A DNA stretch of 11,900 nt. Source: Bryobacterales bacterium (lineage in GTDB: Bacteria; Acidobacteriota; Terriglobia; Bryobacterales; Bryobacteraceae). The DNA lies in the NCBI GenBank assembly GCA_003132905.1, contig PKZC01000348.1, positions 20,718 through 32,617 of the forward strand, read 5' to 3'. A program made the position numbers and the translations under genes. Each line of letters begins with the position of its first letter. Position 1 is the first letter of the stretch. Under the pieces are notes generated by a model. It was not told the origin of the DNA, ran no database searches, and saw only the letters and a list, made by a program, of their open reading frames with translations. This document shows, piece after piece, positions 1-6,519 of the stretch.

Positions 1-581
1 GATCCGCCGGCGCCTACGCGATCAGGCACTGTCGCGGCGGTCCTCAACACCAAGGCGCCTCCCATGCAGTAGCCCTGAGTGCCGATCTTCTTCTTCGTGT
101 TGACCTGTTTTTGAGCGTCCAGGAAGCCAATGTAGGCGACCGCATCTTTCTCCGCGTTGCCAGGTGCGTTAACCGATGCCATCAGCGGGCCGATCTTTCC
201 CCTCTCCTTGCCGAAGTCGACGTTGGAAGCATCTTCGAAGAAAGGCGATTTGCCCACGCGATAAAAAGGATTGGGAACCAGCACGGAATATCCCTGAGCC
301 GCCAGACGCTTGCCCATCTCGCGCATGGAGGGGCGCAATCCGAACGCATCGGTCCAAATCAAAACGCCCGGATGAGAACCGGAGGCTGGATGAATGAATG
401 CGGCATCGCAGGTGCCGTCGGGGGTCTTGATTTCTACGTCGGTGACAACCACCGACGCCGCGGCCACAGCCGAACCTGCAGCAGCCAAGCCGGCCGCTGC
501 CACCGACATCGTTACAAAGTTGCGCCGTGGAAGGCCGCGTGATTGGTCATTGACTTTAGGATCTTGAGTTTCGTCCGCCAT
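1..581 (-). CDS. Dienelactone hydrolase family protein, Tat-exported (3' end cut by window edge)
   Basis: This is the N-terminal 193 codons of an alpha/beta-hydrolase of the dienelactone hydrolase family, which hydrolyses ester or lactone bonds with a Cys-His-Asp triad. The translation begins MADETQDPKV. A twin-arginine motif (PRRNFV, residues 18-23) is followed by an Ala-rich hydrophobic stretch ending in AVA-A (about residue 41), so Tat export to the periplasm is likely. The nucleophile motif GYCMGG (170-175, Cys172) is the family's G-x-C-x-G-G elbow. The upstream segment HPGVLIWTDAFGLRP (70-84) matches the family's first strand and oxyanion region. The Asp and His of the triad would lie beyond the window edge. 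The start is well supported: AGAGGAG (588-594, minus) sits 6 bases before ATG. It is divergent from the lipoprotein gene. The substrate cannot be told, and true dienelactone activity is not implied. Confidence 0.88.
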   Translation of the reverse strand, partial: MADETQDPKVNDQSRGLPRRNFVTMSVAAAGLAAAGSAVAAASVVVTDVEIKTPDGTCDAAFIHPASGSHPGVLIWTDAFGLRPSMREMGKRLAAQGYSVLVPNPFYRVGKSPFFEDASNVDFGKERGKIGPLMASVNAPGNAEKDAVAYIGFLDAQKQVNTKKKIGTQGYCMGGALVLRTAATVPDRVGAGG

Positions 582-587
582 TGAAGT

Positions 588-594
588 CTCCTCT
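588..594 (-). promoter_or_regulatory. Shine-Dalgarno site of the dienelactone hydrolase-family gene
   Basis: AGAGGAG read on the minus strand lies 6 bases before the ATG at 581-579. It fixes the start of the hydrolase gene. It directly abuts the candidate -35 box of the divergent lipoprotein gene. Confidence 0.75.
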
Positions 595-621
595 GTGACA
601 GTGTATCGCTTCCGCTATGAT
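595..621 (+). promoter_or_regulatory. Candidate promoter of the lipoprotein gene
   Basis: GTGACA (595-600) matches the -35 consensus TTGACA at 5 of 6 positions, and TATGAT (616-621) matches TATAAT at 5 of 6, with a short 15-base spacer. Alternatively GATAAA (619-624) gives an 18-base spacer with 4 of 6 matches. Transcription would begin near 628-631, right at the ATG at 629, so the message may be leaderless. This is inference from consensus boxes derived mainly from other phyla. Confidence 0.4.
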
Positions 622-1069
622 AAATTCGATGCGGCTTGGATGGCTCTTCCTGGCGATATTCTCCGTTGGCTGCTCTTCTTCCTCTTCGCCCGACAAACAA
701 GCGAAGGCGGCCCCCGCGGTTCCGGCGCATTTCACCGCGAGCAACACATCGAATCCAATTGCGAAATATATCGAGTTGGTTGGCTTTCGGGTTACCGAGA
801 GAAGCGCGGGACATCTGATCGTCCAGTTCGGGGTGGTCAATCATTCGGAAGCGGACGTGGGTGACGTGAAGATGAAGGTGAATCTAGGCACGACTGCTGC
901 CAAGCCAGGCGATCCGCCGCTCATCACTTTTCCAGCGCAGGTTTCCCGGCTGGGACCAACCGAACTCAAGGACGTGAGCGTGGAAGTTCCCACCAAGATG
1001 CGCGTGTATGAACTTCCGGACTGGCAATTCTTGAAGGTAGATTTCGAAATTACTGAACCGAAGGAATGA
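617..1069 (+). CDS. Small predicted lipoprotein with an Ig-like/FxLYD-like domain
   Basis: A 150-residue protein. Its N-terminus has a basic start, a hydrophobic stretch (LGWLFLAIF, 7-15) and SVGC (16-19), which resembles a lipobox, although Ser at -3 is not the usual Leu. Lipidation at Cys19 and anchoring in an envelope membrane are therefore likely. A Ser/Ala/Pro linker (20-45) follows. One beta-rich domain (about 50-148) contains LVGFRVTERSAGHLIVQFGVVNHSEADVGDV, a pattern like the FxLYD or related Ig-like folds, in which strands are joined by N-x-S turns. There are no catalytic motifs. There are two possible starts, ATG 617 and ATG 629, neither with a ribosome binding site. The first is kept here, but the second (146 residues, lipobox Cys at 15) is favoured if the promoter at 595-621 is real. 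Function unknown. Confidence 0.75.
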   Translation: MINSMRLGWLFLAIFSVGCSSSSSPDKQAKAAPAVPAHFTASNTSNPIAKYIELVGFRVTERSAGHLIVQFGVVNHSEADVGDVKMKVNLGTTAAKPGDPPLITFPAQVSRLGPTELKDVSVEVPTKMRVYELPDWQFLKVDFEITEPKE

Positions 1070-1079
1070 AGATGCCGAC

Positions 1080-1115
1080 GTGTTTCCCATTGCCCCATCG
1101 GTTGTGGCGAAACAC
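1080..1115 (+). other. Hairpin after the lipoprotein gene
   Basis: GTGTTTC (1080-1086) pairs perfectly with GAAACAC (1109-1115). The stem continues inward past a one-base bulge (C1108) with CCA/TGG (87-89 with 105-107), a T-G wobble, one T-T mismatch and GCC/GGT (92-94 with 100-102), closing on the five-base loop CCATC. It begins 11 bases after the stop codon. No T-run follows, so it is not a standard intrinsic terminator; it could stabilise the 3' end or mark a Rho-type end. Confidence 0.5.
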
Positions 1116-1230
1116 ATCCGGGACGCGATTCGAGCCCGAGTGAACAGCTTTGCTTTGCAATAGAACGACGATCTGCAACAATGGTATGCGGCCTGCAACA
1201 CGCGGCTGCGCCGCCCGCGTCCCAAAACCT

Positions 1231-1273
1231 GGATTTGACTACCGCTGGATTGAAAACCACCAGATTTGAAAAC
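1231..1273 (+). repeat. Three imperfect direct repeats before the secreted-protein gene
   Basis: GGATTTGACTAC (1231-1242), GGATTGAAAAC (1247-1257) and AGATTTGAAAAC (1262-1273) follow one another with starts 15-16 bases apart. They end about 12 bases before the Shine-Dalgarno site of the gene at 1298, where an operator or leader element would be expected. The degree of match is modest. Confidence 0.35.
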
Positions 1274-1285
1274 AGCCAAGAAGGC

Positions 1286-1292
1286 TAAGGAG
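1286..1292 (+). promoter_or_regulatory. Shine-Dalgarno site fixing the GTG start at 1298
   Basis: TAAGGAG lies 5 bases before GTG at 1298. The site is near-consensus and decides for this GTG rather than a later start, which would also remove the signal peptide. Confidence 0.75.
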
Positions 1293-1297
1293 CATCC

Positions 1298-2995
1298 GTG
1301 ATTCTTAAGAATACTCTCAACGTGCGATTTTTTCTGCCGCTTCTGTTCGTGTCGGGCTTGAGCGCAGCGCCCCGGCTGAATCTTTTCCAATCCTCCATCA
1401 CCGTTTCGGTTCCCGCCGGAACAAATGGGCCCACCTATAGTCTCGATACGTTCAATATTGGCAGTGGCACGCTGAATCTGCAGGCCTCCTCTTCGGTGGC
1501 CTGGCTGGTTGGCACCGTCGGCACTTCGCAAGTTTGCGGACTGCGCGGGGGATGTTACCCCGTGTCAATTGCGTTTCAAACCGCCTCGCTGGCAGCGGGA
1601 ACTTACACCGGCGTCATTACTCTTTCAGACCCGAACGCCGTCGATTCGCCGCAATACATCACCGTCACTGCGCAAGTGGGCGGCGACGTCCCGAGTAATC
1701 TGGTTTTCTATTTAGCGCCTGGCGGCACCACATCCACGACGTTCACCACGAATGGGCCGATCCAGCCGACGGTGAGCAACGCGCCGTGGCTGACGACGTC
1801 GACCTCGTCGAATGAATCCAATGGCGCTTATGTGACCACCGTCACCGCCACGGCGGGCAGCAGCATGGCAGCGACGGGTTACAACGGGACCATCACCATC
1901 GCCGGCTCCTCTTTTGCGCCGGACAACAAACAGATCGCCGTTACGTTGAACGTCACTGGGCAGCCCATCGCCCAAGCCAGCAGCAGCTCGCTCTCTTTTA
2001 ACGCCCCGCAAGGAACCAAGGCGCAGACTATCAACGTGGCTGTAACGGATGCCGGGCAAGGCACGCTCACTATCTCGGGCGTCACTGCCACGGCGTCCAG
2101 CAACGGAACCTGGCTAACGGCTGCCACGGTCAACGGCGGGATATCGGTTACCGCCGATCCGACCGGGCTTTCACCGAACACCTACACCGGCACCGTGACC
2201 GTCGCGAGCAATGACGTCAACGGAAACGTGGTTATACCAGTACAACTCGTCGTTGCGGCCCAAGGTCCGCCGGTCGCCGCGGTGGGTGGCGTGGTGGCAA
2301 ACGAGACCTTTGCTGTTGGAGAGCCGCTCGCTCAAGGCGATGTCGTGTCGGTATATGGAAATCAGTTTACCTTCGATCCTCCCCAGTCGGCGCCCAGCTT
2401 GCCGCTCCAGACAACACTGGACAATGTTCAGGTGCTGGTGAATGGGATCGCCGCGCCGTTATTTTACACGTCTTCAGGTCAAATCAATTTCGAAATCCCG
2501 ATTAATGCGGCCACCGGAGACGGTACCGTCCAGATTGTTCGCAATAGCACGCAGGGAAACCTGATCTACGTGGATATCAGTGCCCAAGCGCCTCAATTTT
2601 TCTTGGTCGCAGGGACCGGGGGCTACGCCATTACCACGCCTCAGGGAGCGCTGACGGGGACACCATCCAGTCCGGTCCATGTGGGAGACACAATCGTGAT
2701 TTACGCGATCGGCCTCGGGCCTACGTCACCGGCTGTTACATCTGGAGCCGCATCGCCCTCTACCGCGCCATTAGCCACGGTGCCCGGTGTCACACAAGTA
2801 TGTTTCGGCCCTGAGTCGCCGTTCTTCCAGGCTCCTTGCGCTACGCCTCTTTTTGTGGGCTTGACCCCGTTTTATTCAGGACTCTATCAGATCAACGTTA
2901 CGATTCCCACAGGGGTTTCAAGCGGCAATAGTAAGATGTCGGTGATCTTGGAGGACAATATTTCGAGCGACGCTATCCCACTCGCGGTGCAATGA
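1298..2995 (+). CDS. Secreted beta-sandwich protein: BACON-like repeats plus Solibacter C-terminal domain
   Basis: A 565-residue exported protein. The signal peptide (MILKNTLNVRFFLPLLFVSGLSA, cleavage near 23) is followed by Ig-like/BACON-like modules at about 28-127 and 225-318, with the typical W-L pairs (VAWLVG near 69, TWLTA near 272) and a related, more divergent module between them (PWLTT near 164). The C-terminal part (about 330-560) has the paired hallmarks GQINFEIP (394-401) and GLYQINVTIP (528-537), plus GDTIVIYAIGLGP (463-475). I recognise this as the domain catalogued as TIGR03437, the Solibacter uncharacterized C-terminal domain. Cys80/Cys86 and Cys502/Cys514 could form disulphides. 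It has no catalytic residues and no membrane anchor, so a structural, adhesive or carbohydrate-binding surface role is likely but unproven. The GTG start has a strong ribosome binding site. Its stop overlaps the start of the AlaX-L gene. Confidence 0.87.
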   Translation: MILKNTLNVRFFLPLLFVSGLSAAPRLNLFQSSITVSVPAGTNGPTYSLDTFNIGSGTLNLQASSSVAWLVGTVGTSQVCGLRGGCYPVSIAFQTASLAAGTYTGVITLSDPNAVDSPQYITVTAQVGGDVPSNLVFYLAPGGTTSTTFTTNGPIQPTVSNAPWLTTSTSSNESNGAYVTTVTATAGSSMAATGYNGTITIAGSSFAPDNKQIAVTLNVTGQPIAQASSSSLSFNAPQGTKAQTINVAVTDAGQGTLTISGVTATASSNGTWLTAATVNGGISVTADPTGLSPNTYTGTVTVASNDVNGNVVIPVQLVVAAQGPPVAAVGGVVANETFAVGEPLAQGDVVSVYGNQFTFDPPQSAPSLPLQTTLDNVQVLVNGIAAPLFYTSSGQINFEIPINAATGDGTVQIVRNSTQGNLIYVDISAQAPQFFLVAGTGGYAITTPQGALTGTPSSPVHVGDTIVIYAIGLGPTSPAVTSGAASPSTAPLATVPGVTQVCFGPESPFFQAPCATPLFVGLTPFYSGLYQINVTIPTGVSSGNSKMSVILEDNISSDAIPLAVQ

Positions 2996-4182
2996 CGGAC
3001 CGCCTTTATTATCAAGACAGCTACCTCACTGAATTCCGGGCTCGCGTGGTTGACGTGAGTCCGGACCGGCAACGCATCTATCTGGATCGGACTGCGTTTT
3101 ATCCGGCTTCCGGCGGCCAGCCTTTCGATACCGGACAACTCGGTGGATCGAACGTCATCGAAGTAATTGACGAGGGGGATCGCATCGCGCATGTTCTGAG
3201 CGATGGTCTGATTCAGGTTGAGTTTGGGCAGGCCGAAGTGGACGGCCGCATCGATCGGGATCGCCGCTTCGATCACATGCAACAGCACACGGGACAGCAC
3301 TTGCTTTCGGCCGTACTGGTCGAAATGTTCGATGCTCCTACCGTCAGTTTTCATCTGGGGGCGGAATCCAGCACGATCGATGTCGGCCGGACGCTGGAGC
3401 CGGAGCAGCTTCGAGAGGCCGAACGCCGTGCAAACCAAATTGTCTTCGAAAATCGGCCGGTGACCGTCAGTTTCCAGCATTCATCGGAAGAGCTGGCTCT
3501 GCGCAAGCCGACCGAACGCGAAGGCGAGGTTCGCATTATTTCGATCCAGGATTTGGATCGCAGCGCCTGCGGCGGGACGCACGTTCGCGCGACGGGCGAA
3601 ATCGGCCCCATTCTGCTGCGCCGGCTGGATCGTATTCGCGGCAATCTGCGCATCGAATTTCTGTGCGGCGGCCGGGCCACGGAGCGCGCTCGCGCCGATT
3701 TTGAAGCGTTGTCGCAGATTGCACGCGTCTTCTCGTCGCCTTTGGATGAAACTCCCGCGTTGGTGGATGTGCAGCGCGAGAGACTTCAGGAATCGGACCG
3801 CACGCGGCGGCGTCTGGCAACCGAATTAGCGCAAGCCAGCGGCCGCGAGTTATATACCGAGACCGCGCCCGGCCCGGACGGCGCCCGACGCGTGCTGCGC
3901 AGCGTAGAATCGCTTTCGGAGGAATTGCGAGCTGAGGCCCAAAGCTTCACCGCCGCGGGCCCCGCCATTTTCCTGGCAGCCACTGAAAATCCGCCGTCGG
4001 TTTTGGTCGCCGCGTCGAAAAACAGCGGCGTTCACGCGGGAGACTTACTCAAACGCGTACTCAGCGAGGCCGGAGGACGCGGCGGCGGAAACGCCACATT
4101 GGCGCAGGGAAGCGTGCCGTCCAAAGAGGCTTTGGAACAACTCGTTGCGTCGCTCGCCAGTCCGTTAAAGTTCCCATCCTGA
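2992..4182 (+). CDS. AlaX-L-type alanyl-tRNA editing protein
   Basis: A free-standing homologue of the editing half of alanyl-tRNA synthetase, expected to hydrolyse mischarged Ser-tRNA(Ala) or Gly-tRNA(Ala) in the cytoplasm. At 396 residues it has the length of the AlaX-L class. The beta-barrel start is at about 10-85 with the conserved FYPASGGQPFDTG (36-48). The editing core has the zinc ligands HTGQH (His99, His103) and CGGTH (Cys193, His197). A helical linker (about 225-290) leads to a C-terminal DHHA1-type domain (about 300-396) with GGRGGGNATLAQG (361-373), as in the C-Ala region. The aminoacylation domain is absent, so it is not an alaS fragment. All four metal ligands are present, so it is probably active. 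The ATG overlaps the preceding stop as ATGA and has no good ribosome binding site of its own, which suggests translational coupling to the secreted-protein gene. Confidence 0.9.
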   Translation: MTDRLYYQDSYLTEFRARVVDVSPDRQRIYLDRTAFYPASGGQPFDTGQLGGSNVIEVIDEGDRIAHVLSDGLIQVEFGQAEVDGRIDRDRRFDHMQQHTGQHLLSAVLVEMFDAPTVSFHLGAESSTIDVGRTLEPEQLREAERRANQIVFENRPVTVSFQHSSEELALRKPTEREGEVRIISIQDLDRSACGGTHVRATGEIGPILLRRLDRIRGNLRIEFLCGGRATERARADFEALSQIARVFSSPLDETPALVDVQRERLQESDRTRRRLATELAQASGRELYTETAPGPDGARRVLRSVESLSEELRAEAQSFTAAGPAIFLAATENPPSVLVAASKNSGVHAGDLLKRVLSEAGGRGGGNATLAQGSVPSKEALEQLVASLASPLKFPS

Positions 4183-4265
4183 GGGCCCGTACAGCATCTG
4201 CCTACGCGCATTTGCAGTACTTAGGTGCTAAGGTAGAACGCTAAAGTTCCCCCTCGAAGGGTCCG
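4165..4265 (+). repeat. Imperfect 25-base direct repeat flanking a palindrome in the gap before 4278
   Basis: Two segments, 4165-4189 (spanning the end of the AlaX-L gene) and 4241-4265, align without gaps at 18 of 25 positions, including an identical block TAAAGTTCCC and a shared GGG-n-CCG end. Between them lies the perfect inverted repeat CTTAG-GTG-CTAAG (4220-4232). The gap 4183-4277 also offers a weak promoter pair, TTTGCA (4211-4216) and TAGAAC (4234-4239) with a 17-base spacer, so the palindrome would lie in the spacer. Confidence 0.35.
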
Positions 4266-4277
4266 AAAACACGTGGA

Positions 4278-5429
4278 GTGAGATTCATAAAGATCTCTTT
4301 TCCCGCGCTCGCCCTGTTGCTTGCCAGCGCCGCGCTCGCAGCCGATCGGCACAAGCTGGACGTCGATCCCGAAACTCAGGACGGCATTCTGTTGCAGAGA
4401 ATCGAACAGGAGCCGACGGCGCCGCGCAAGCTGGTGTTACTCGAAAAATATGTTGCCGAATATCCGAAGACCGCCGCCATCGCGTGGGTCTATGAGCAAC
4501 TTCTGCCTATGTACATGGAGGCCAACCAGTGGGACCGCGTCATTGCGACAGCGGAAGGCCTGCTGGCGGCCGACCCTAACGATCTCGACTCCGCGCACGA
4601 CGCCTTGAAAGCGGCCGAAGCGCAGAACGATCCCGAGTTGCGGGCGAAATATGCTCCGTTAGCGTGGGATCTCGCTACTCGGACGCTGCAAAGTTCCAAG
4701 CCCGCCGATCCGGACGACCTGCCCGACTGGACCAAGCAGATGGCTTTCGCTCGAGAGGTGCTGGATTACTCCGAATATACGATTGCAACTCTGGCCGCGG
4801 CGCAGACTGACGACCTGAAGCGCGCCGAGTTGACGCTGCTGCTGCAGGAGCGCAATCCGCAGAGCAAGTTTCTGGTGCTCACTAAGAAGCAAACGGTGAT
4901 CGAATTAGCCAGTCTCAATCCGCAAAAGGCTATCCAGTTGGCCGAAGAGGGCTTGGTCAAGGATCCCGACAATCTCGATTTTCTGATGACCATCGCCGAT
5001 CACAATATGAGCCTGGAGCGGAATCTGCCGCAGGTTCTCGCTTACTCGCTGCATATCCTGGAACTGGTACAAGGCAGGCCCCAGCCGCCGGACATTAAGC
5101 TGTCGGAATGGGAAAAGAAGAAGGCGAAATTTACCGGATGGGCGAGTTGGATGGCCGGCGTGGTGTATGGCAAACAGGGTCGCTACGGACTGTCGGATCG
5201 TTATTTGCGCGTGGCCGTGAGCTACATTCATGAGGATCAGCGCTTGCTGGCCGCCGCTTACTTCTATCTCGGATACGCCAACTATGCGCTGGCGGGTGAA
5301 CTGGCCGATAAAGGCCGCGCGATCGAAGCGGTTAGGTTCAGCAAGCAGTGCGCCGACATGGACTCGCCTTTTCGGTCTCTCGCTCTCAAAAATCTGGAAG
5401 CGCTGCGCAACGATTACAACGTTGAATAA
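4278..5429 (+). CDS. Exported alpha-helical repeat (TPR-like) protein, function unknown
   Basis: A 383-residue protein with a clear signal peptide (MRFIKISFPALALLLASAALA, cleavage ALA-AD near 21) and no later membrane segment, so it is probably periplasmic. The mature part is almost all helix with TPR-like pairs, for example YMEANQWDRVIATAEGLLAADPNDLDS (79-105), NPQKAIQLAEEGLVKDPDNLDFL (213-235) and GKQGRYGLSDRYLRVAVSYIHEDQRLLAAAYFYLGYANYALA (298-339). These suggest a protein-interaction scaffold. No catalytic motif is seen. The start is uncertain: the only conventional start that keeps the signal peptide is GTG at 4278, but the GGAG (4275-4278) overlaps it instead of preceding it. The reading frame is open upstream only to 4245. 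Similar uncharacterised exported TPR proteins are common in Acidobacteriota. Confidence 0.75.
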   Translation: MRFIKISFPALALLLASAALAADRHKLDVDPETQDGILLQRIEQEPTAPRKLVLLEKYVAEYPKTAAIAWVYEQLLPMYMEANQWDRVIATAEGLLAADPNDLDSAHDALKAAEAQNDPELRAKYAPLAWDLATRTLQSSKPADPDDLPDWTKQMAFAREVLDYSEYTIATLAAAQTDDLKRAELTLLLQERNPQSKFLVLTKKQTVIELASLNPQKAIQLAEEGLVKDPDNLDFLMTIADHNMSLERNLPQVLAYSLHILELVQGRPQPPDIKLSEWEKKKAKFTGWASWMAGVVYGKQGRYGLSDRYLRVAVSYIHEDQRLLAAAYFYLGYANYALAGELADKGRAIEAVRFSKQCADMDSPFRSLALKNLEALRNDYNVE

Positions 5430-5523
5430 CGGCGAGCCTGCCGCAACATTTACCTCGCACTTGCTTTTACAACCCAAAATGAGGCAAGCTGGATAGTTTT
5501 CCACGTGCCACGGATATGAATTC

Positions 5524-6477
5524 ATGCGGGTGAGGGTTCTTTACCACGACCACTGTTTCGACGGTGCGGCCTCGGCGGCTTATTTTAGCCGCTTTTACGA
5601 GGGAAAATACGCTCCAGGCGCCGATTTCGAATTCACCGGACTGGCGCACAAGGCTTCCCAGCTGTTCGAGGACGGCCTGTTTGACGGCGACGTGAACGCA
5701 ATTGTCGATTTTAAATACTCGCCCAATCCGCGGCTGACCTGGTGGTTCGATCATCACCAAAGCGCGTTCCTGAGCCTGGAGGACGCCGAACATTTCCGGG
5801 GCGACCATAGCGGCCACAAGCTCTACGATCCGTCTTACAGCTCCTGCACCATGTTCATCGCCGATGTGGCGCGCCAGCGCTTCGGATATGACGCGCCAGA
5901 CCTGGCCGAGCTGGTGCAATGGGCGGACGTTATCGATGGGGCGCGCTACGCCAGCGCGCAGGAAGCGGTAGAGCTGAAAGCCCCGGCAATGAAGCTAACG
6001 CTGGTGATCGAAGGCGCGCCCGGCTCCGAGATCATCCACAAGATCATCGGTTGGATGCGTACCTGCAAACTGGGCGATATTGTTCTGCAGCCTGAAATTC
6101 AGAAGCTCTACGCGCCGTTATACGAGCGCCACATCCGTTCCATCGATCTTATTCAGAAACGTGCGCAGACCGGTAACGGGGTGGTGTTCTTCGATTTGAT
6201 TGGCGACGACCTGGAAGGCTACAACAAGTTCATCCCCTACTATCTGTTCCCCTCCGTCACTTACACGGTATCGGTAAGCACTTCCAGCTTTCGGACTAAA
6301 GTCTCGGTGGGCTCGAACCCCTGGGCGACGGAACCTCTGAAGCACAACCTGGCGACCATCTGCGAGCGCTATGGGGGCGGTGGGCACCCGCGAGTGGGCG
6401 CTATCAGCTTCGAGATCGGCGCGGCGGATCGAGCGCGGGCGGTGGCGCAGGAGATCCGGCACGAGTTGGGAACCTAG
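5524..6477 (+). CDS. DHH/DHHA1 family phosphoesterase
   Basis: A 317-residue soluble protein of the DHH superfamily, whose members use two Mn ions to cleave phosphodiester or phosphoanhydride bonds (RecJ, NrnA nanoRNase/pAp phosphatase, cyclic dinucleotide phosphodiesterases). Motif I is YHDHCFDGAASAAY (7-20), the HxxxxDG variant, with His8 and Asp13. Motif II is IVDF (60-63, Asp62). Motif III is the signature WFDHHQSA (74-81, Asp76-His77-His78). A likely motif IV Asp lies in QWADVIDGA (132-140). The C-terminal DHHA1 domain ends with the substrate-binding GGGGHPRVGAISF (284-296). All metal ligands appear intact. The length and single DHH-DHHA1 layout fit NrnA-like or archaeal-type phosphoesterases, not RecJ, which is longer. 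The substrate cannot be decided from sequence alone. ATG 5524 has no strong ribosome binding site. The kinase gene follows after 42 bases. Confidence 0.87.
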   Translation: MRVRVLYHDHCFDGAASAAYFSRFYEGKYAPGADFEFTGLAHKASQLFEDGLFDGDVNAIVDFKYSPNPRLTWWFDHHQSAFLSLEDAEHFRGDHSGHKLYDPSYSSCTMFIADVARQRFGYDAPDLAELVQWADVIDGARYASAQEAVELKAPAMKLTLVIEGAPGSEIIHKIIGWMRTCKLGDIVLQPEIQKLYAPLYERHIRSIDLIQKRAQTGNGVVFFDLIGDDLEGYNKFIPYYLFPSVTYTVSVSTSSFRTKVSVGSNPWATEPLKHNLATICERYGGGGHPRVGAISFEIGAADRARAVAQEIRHELGT

Positions 6478-6519
6478 GCGGCTCCCTATTCCCGATCTTG
6501 TAGACTTAGGTTCACCTTT

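Larger units (their letters stand above)
1070..1297. other. 228-base gap with structure but no convincing gene
   Basis: Besides the hairpin at 1080-1115, this gap holds a second, GC-rich inverted repeat (ACGCGG 1200-1205 with CCGCGT 1215-1220, nine-base loop). It also holds two copies of CTGCAACA (1173-1180 and 1193-1200, 20 bases apart) and three imperfect copies of a GGATTTGAAAAC-like word before the next gene. A TTGACT (1235-1240) could be a -35 box, but I find no matching -10 at a normal distance. A 25-codon ORF (1066-1143) overlaps the lipoprotein stop but looks spurious. Confidence 0.4.

Noticed and set aside
1066..1143. A 25-codon ORF (MKMPTCFPLPHRLWRNTSG...) whose ATG overlaps the lipoprotein stop as ATGA
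   Set aside because: It has no family pattern and no ribosome binding site at proper spacing, and it runs through the hairpin at 1080-1115. It is too short to support.
1200..1220. GC-rich hairpin ACGCGG/CCGCGT as an intrinsic terminator
   Set aside because: It is followed by CCCAAAACC, not a T-run, and lies over 130 bases after the lipoprotein stop.
4040..4182. Reading the AlaX-L gene as a broken alaS (alanyl-tRNA synthetase) remnant
   Set aside because: The protein starts cleanly at the editing barrel, is full length for AlaX-L and keeps all metal ligands, with no trace of the catalytic domain upstream.
5430..5523. Possible promoter TTTACA (5466-5471) with GATAGT (5492-5497) and an inverted repeat CTTGC/GCAAG before the DHH gene
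   Set aside because: The 20-base spacer is too long and the -10 match is only 4 of 6. The inverted repeat is 5 bases with a wide loop, within chance expectation.
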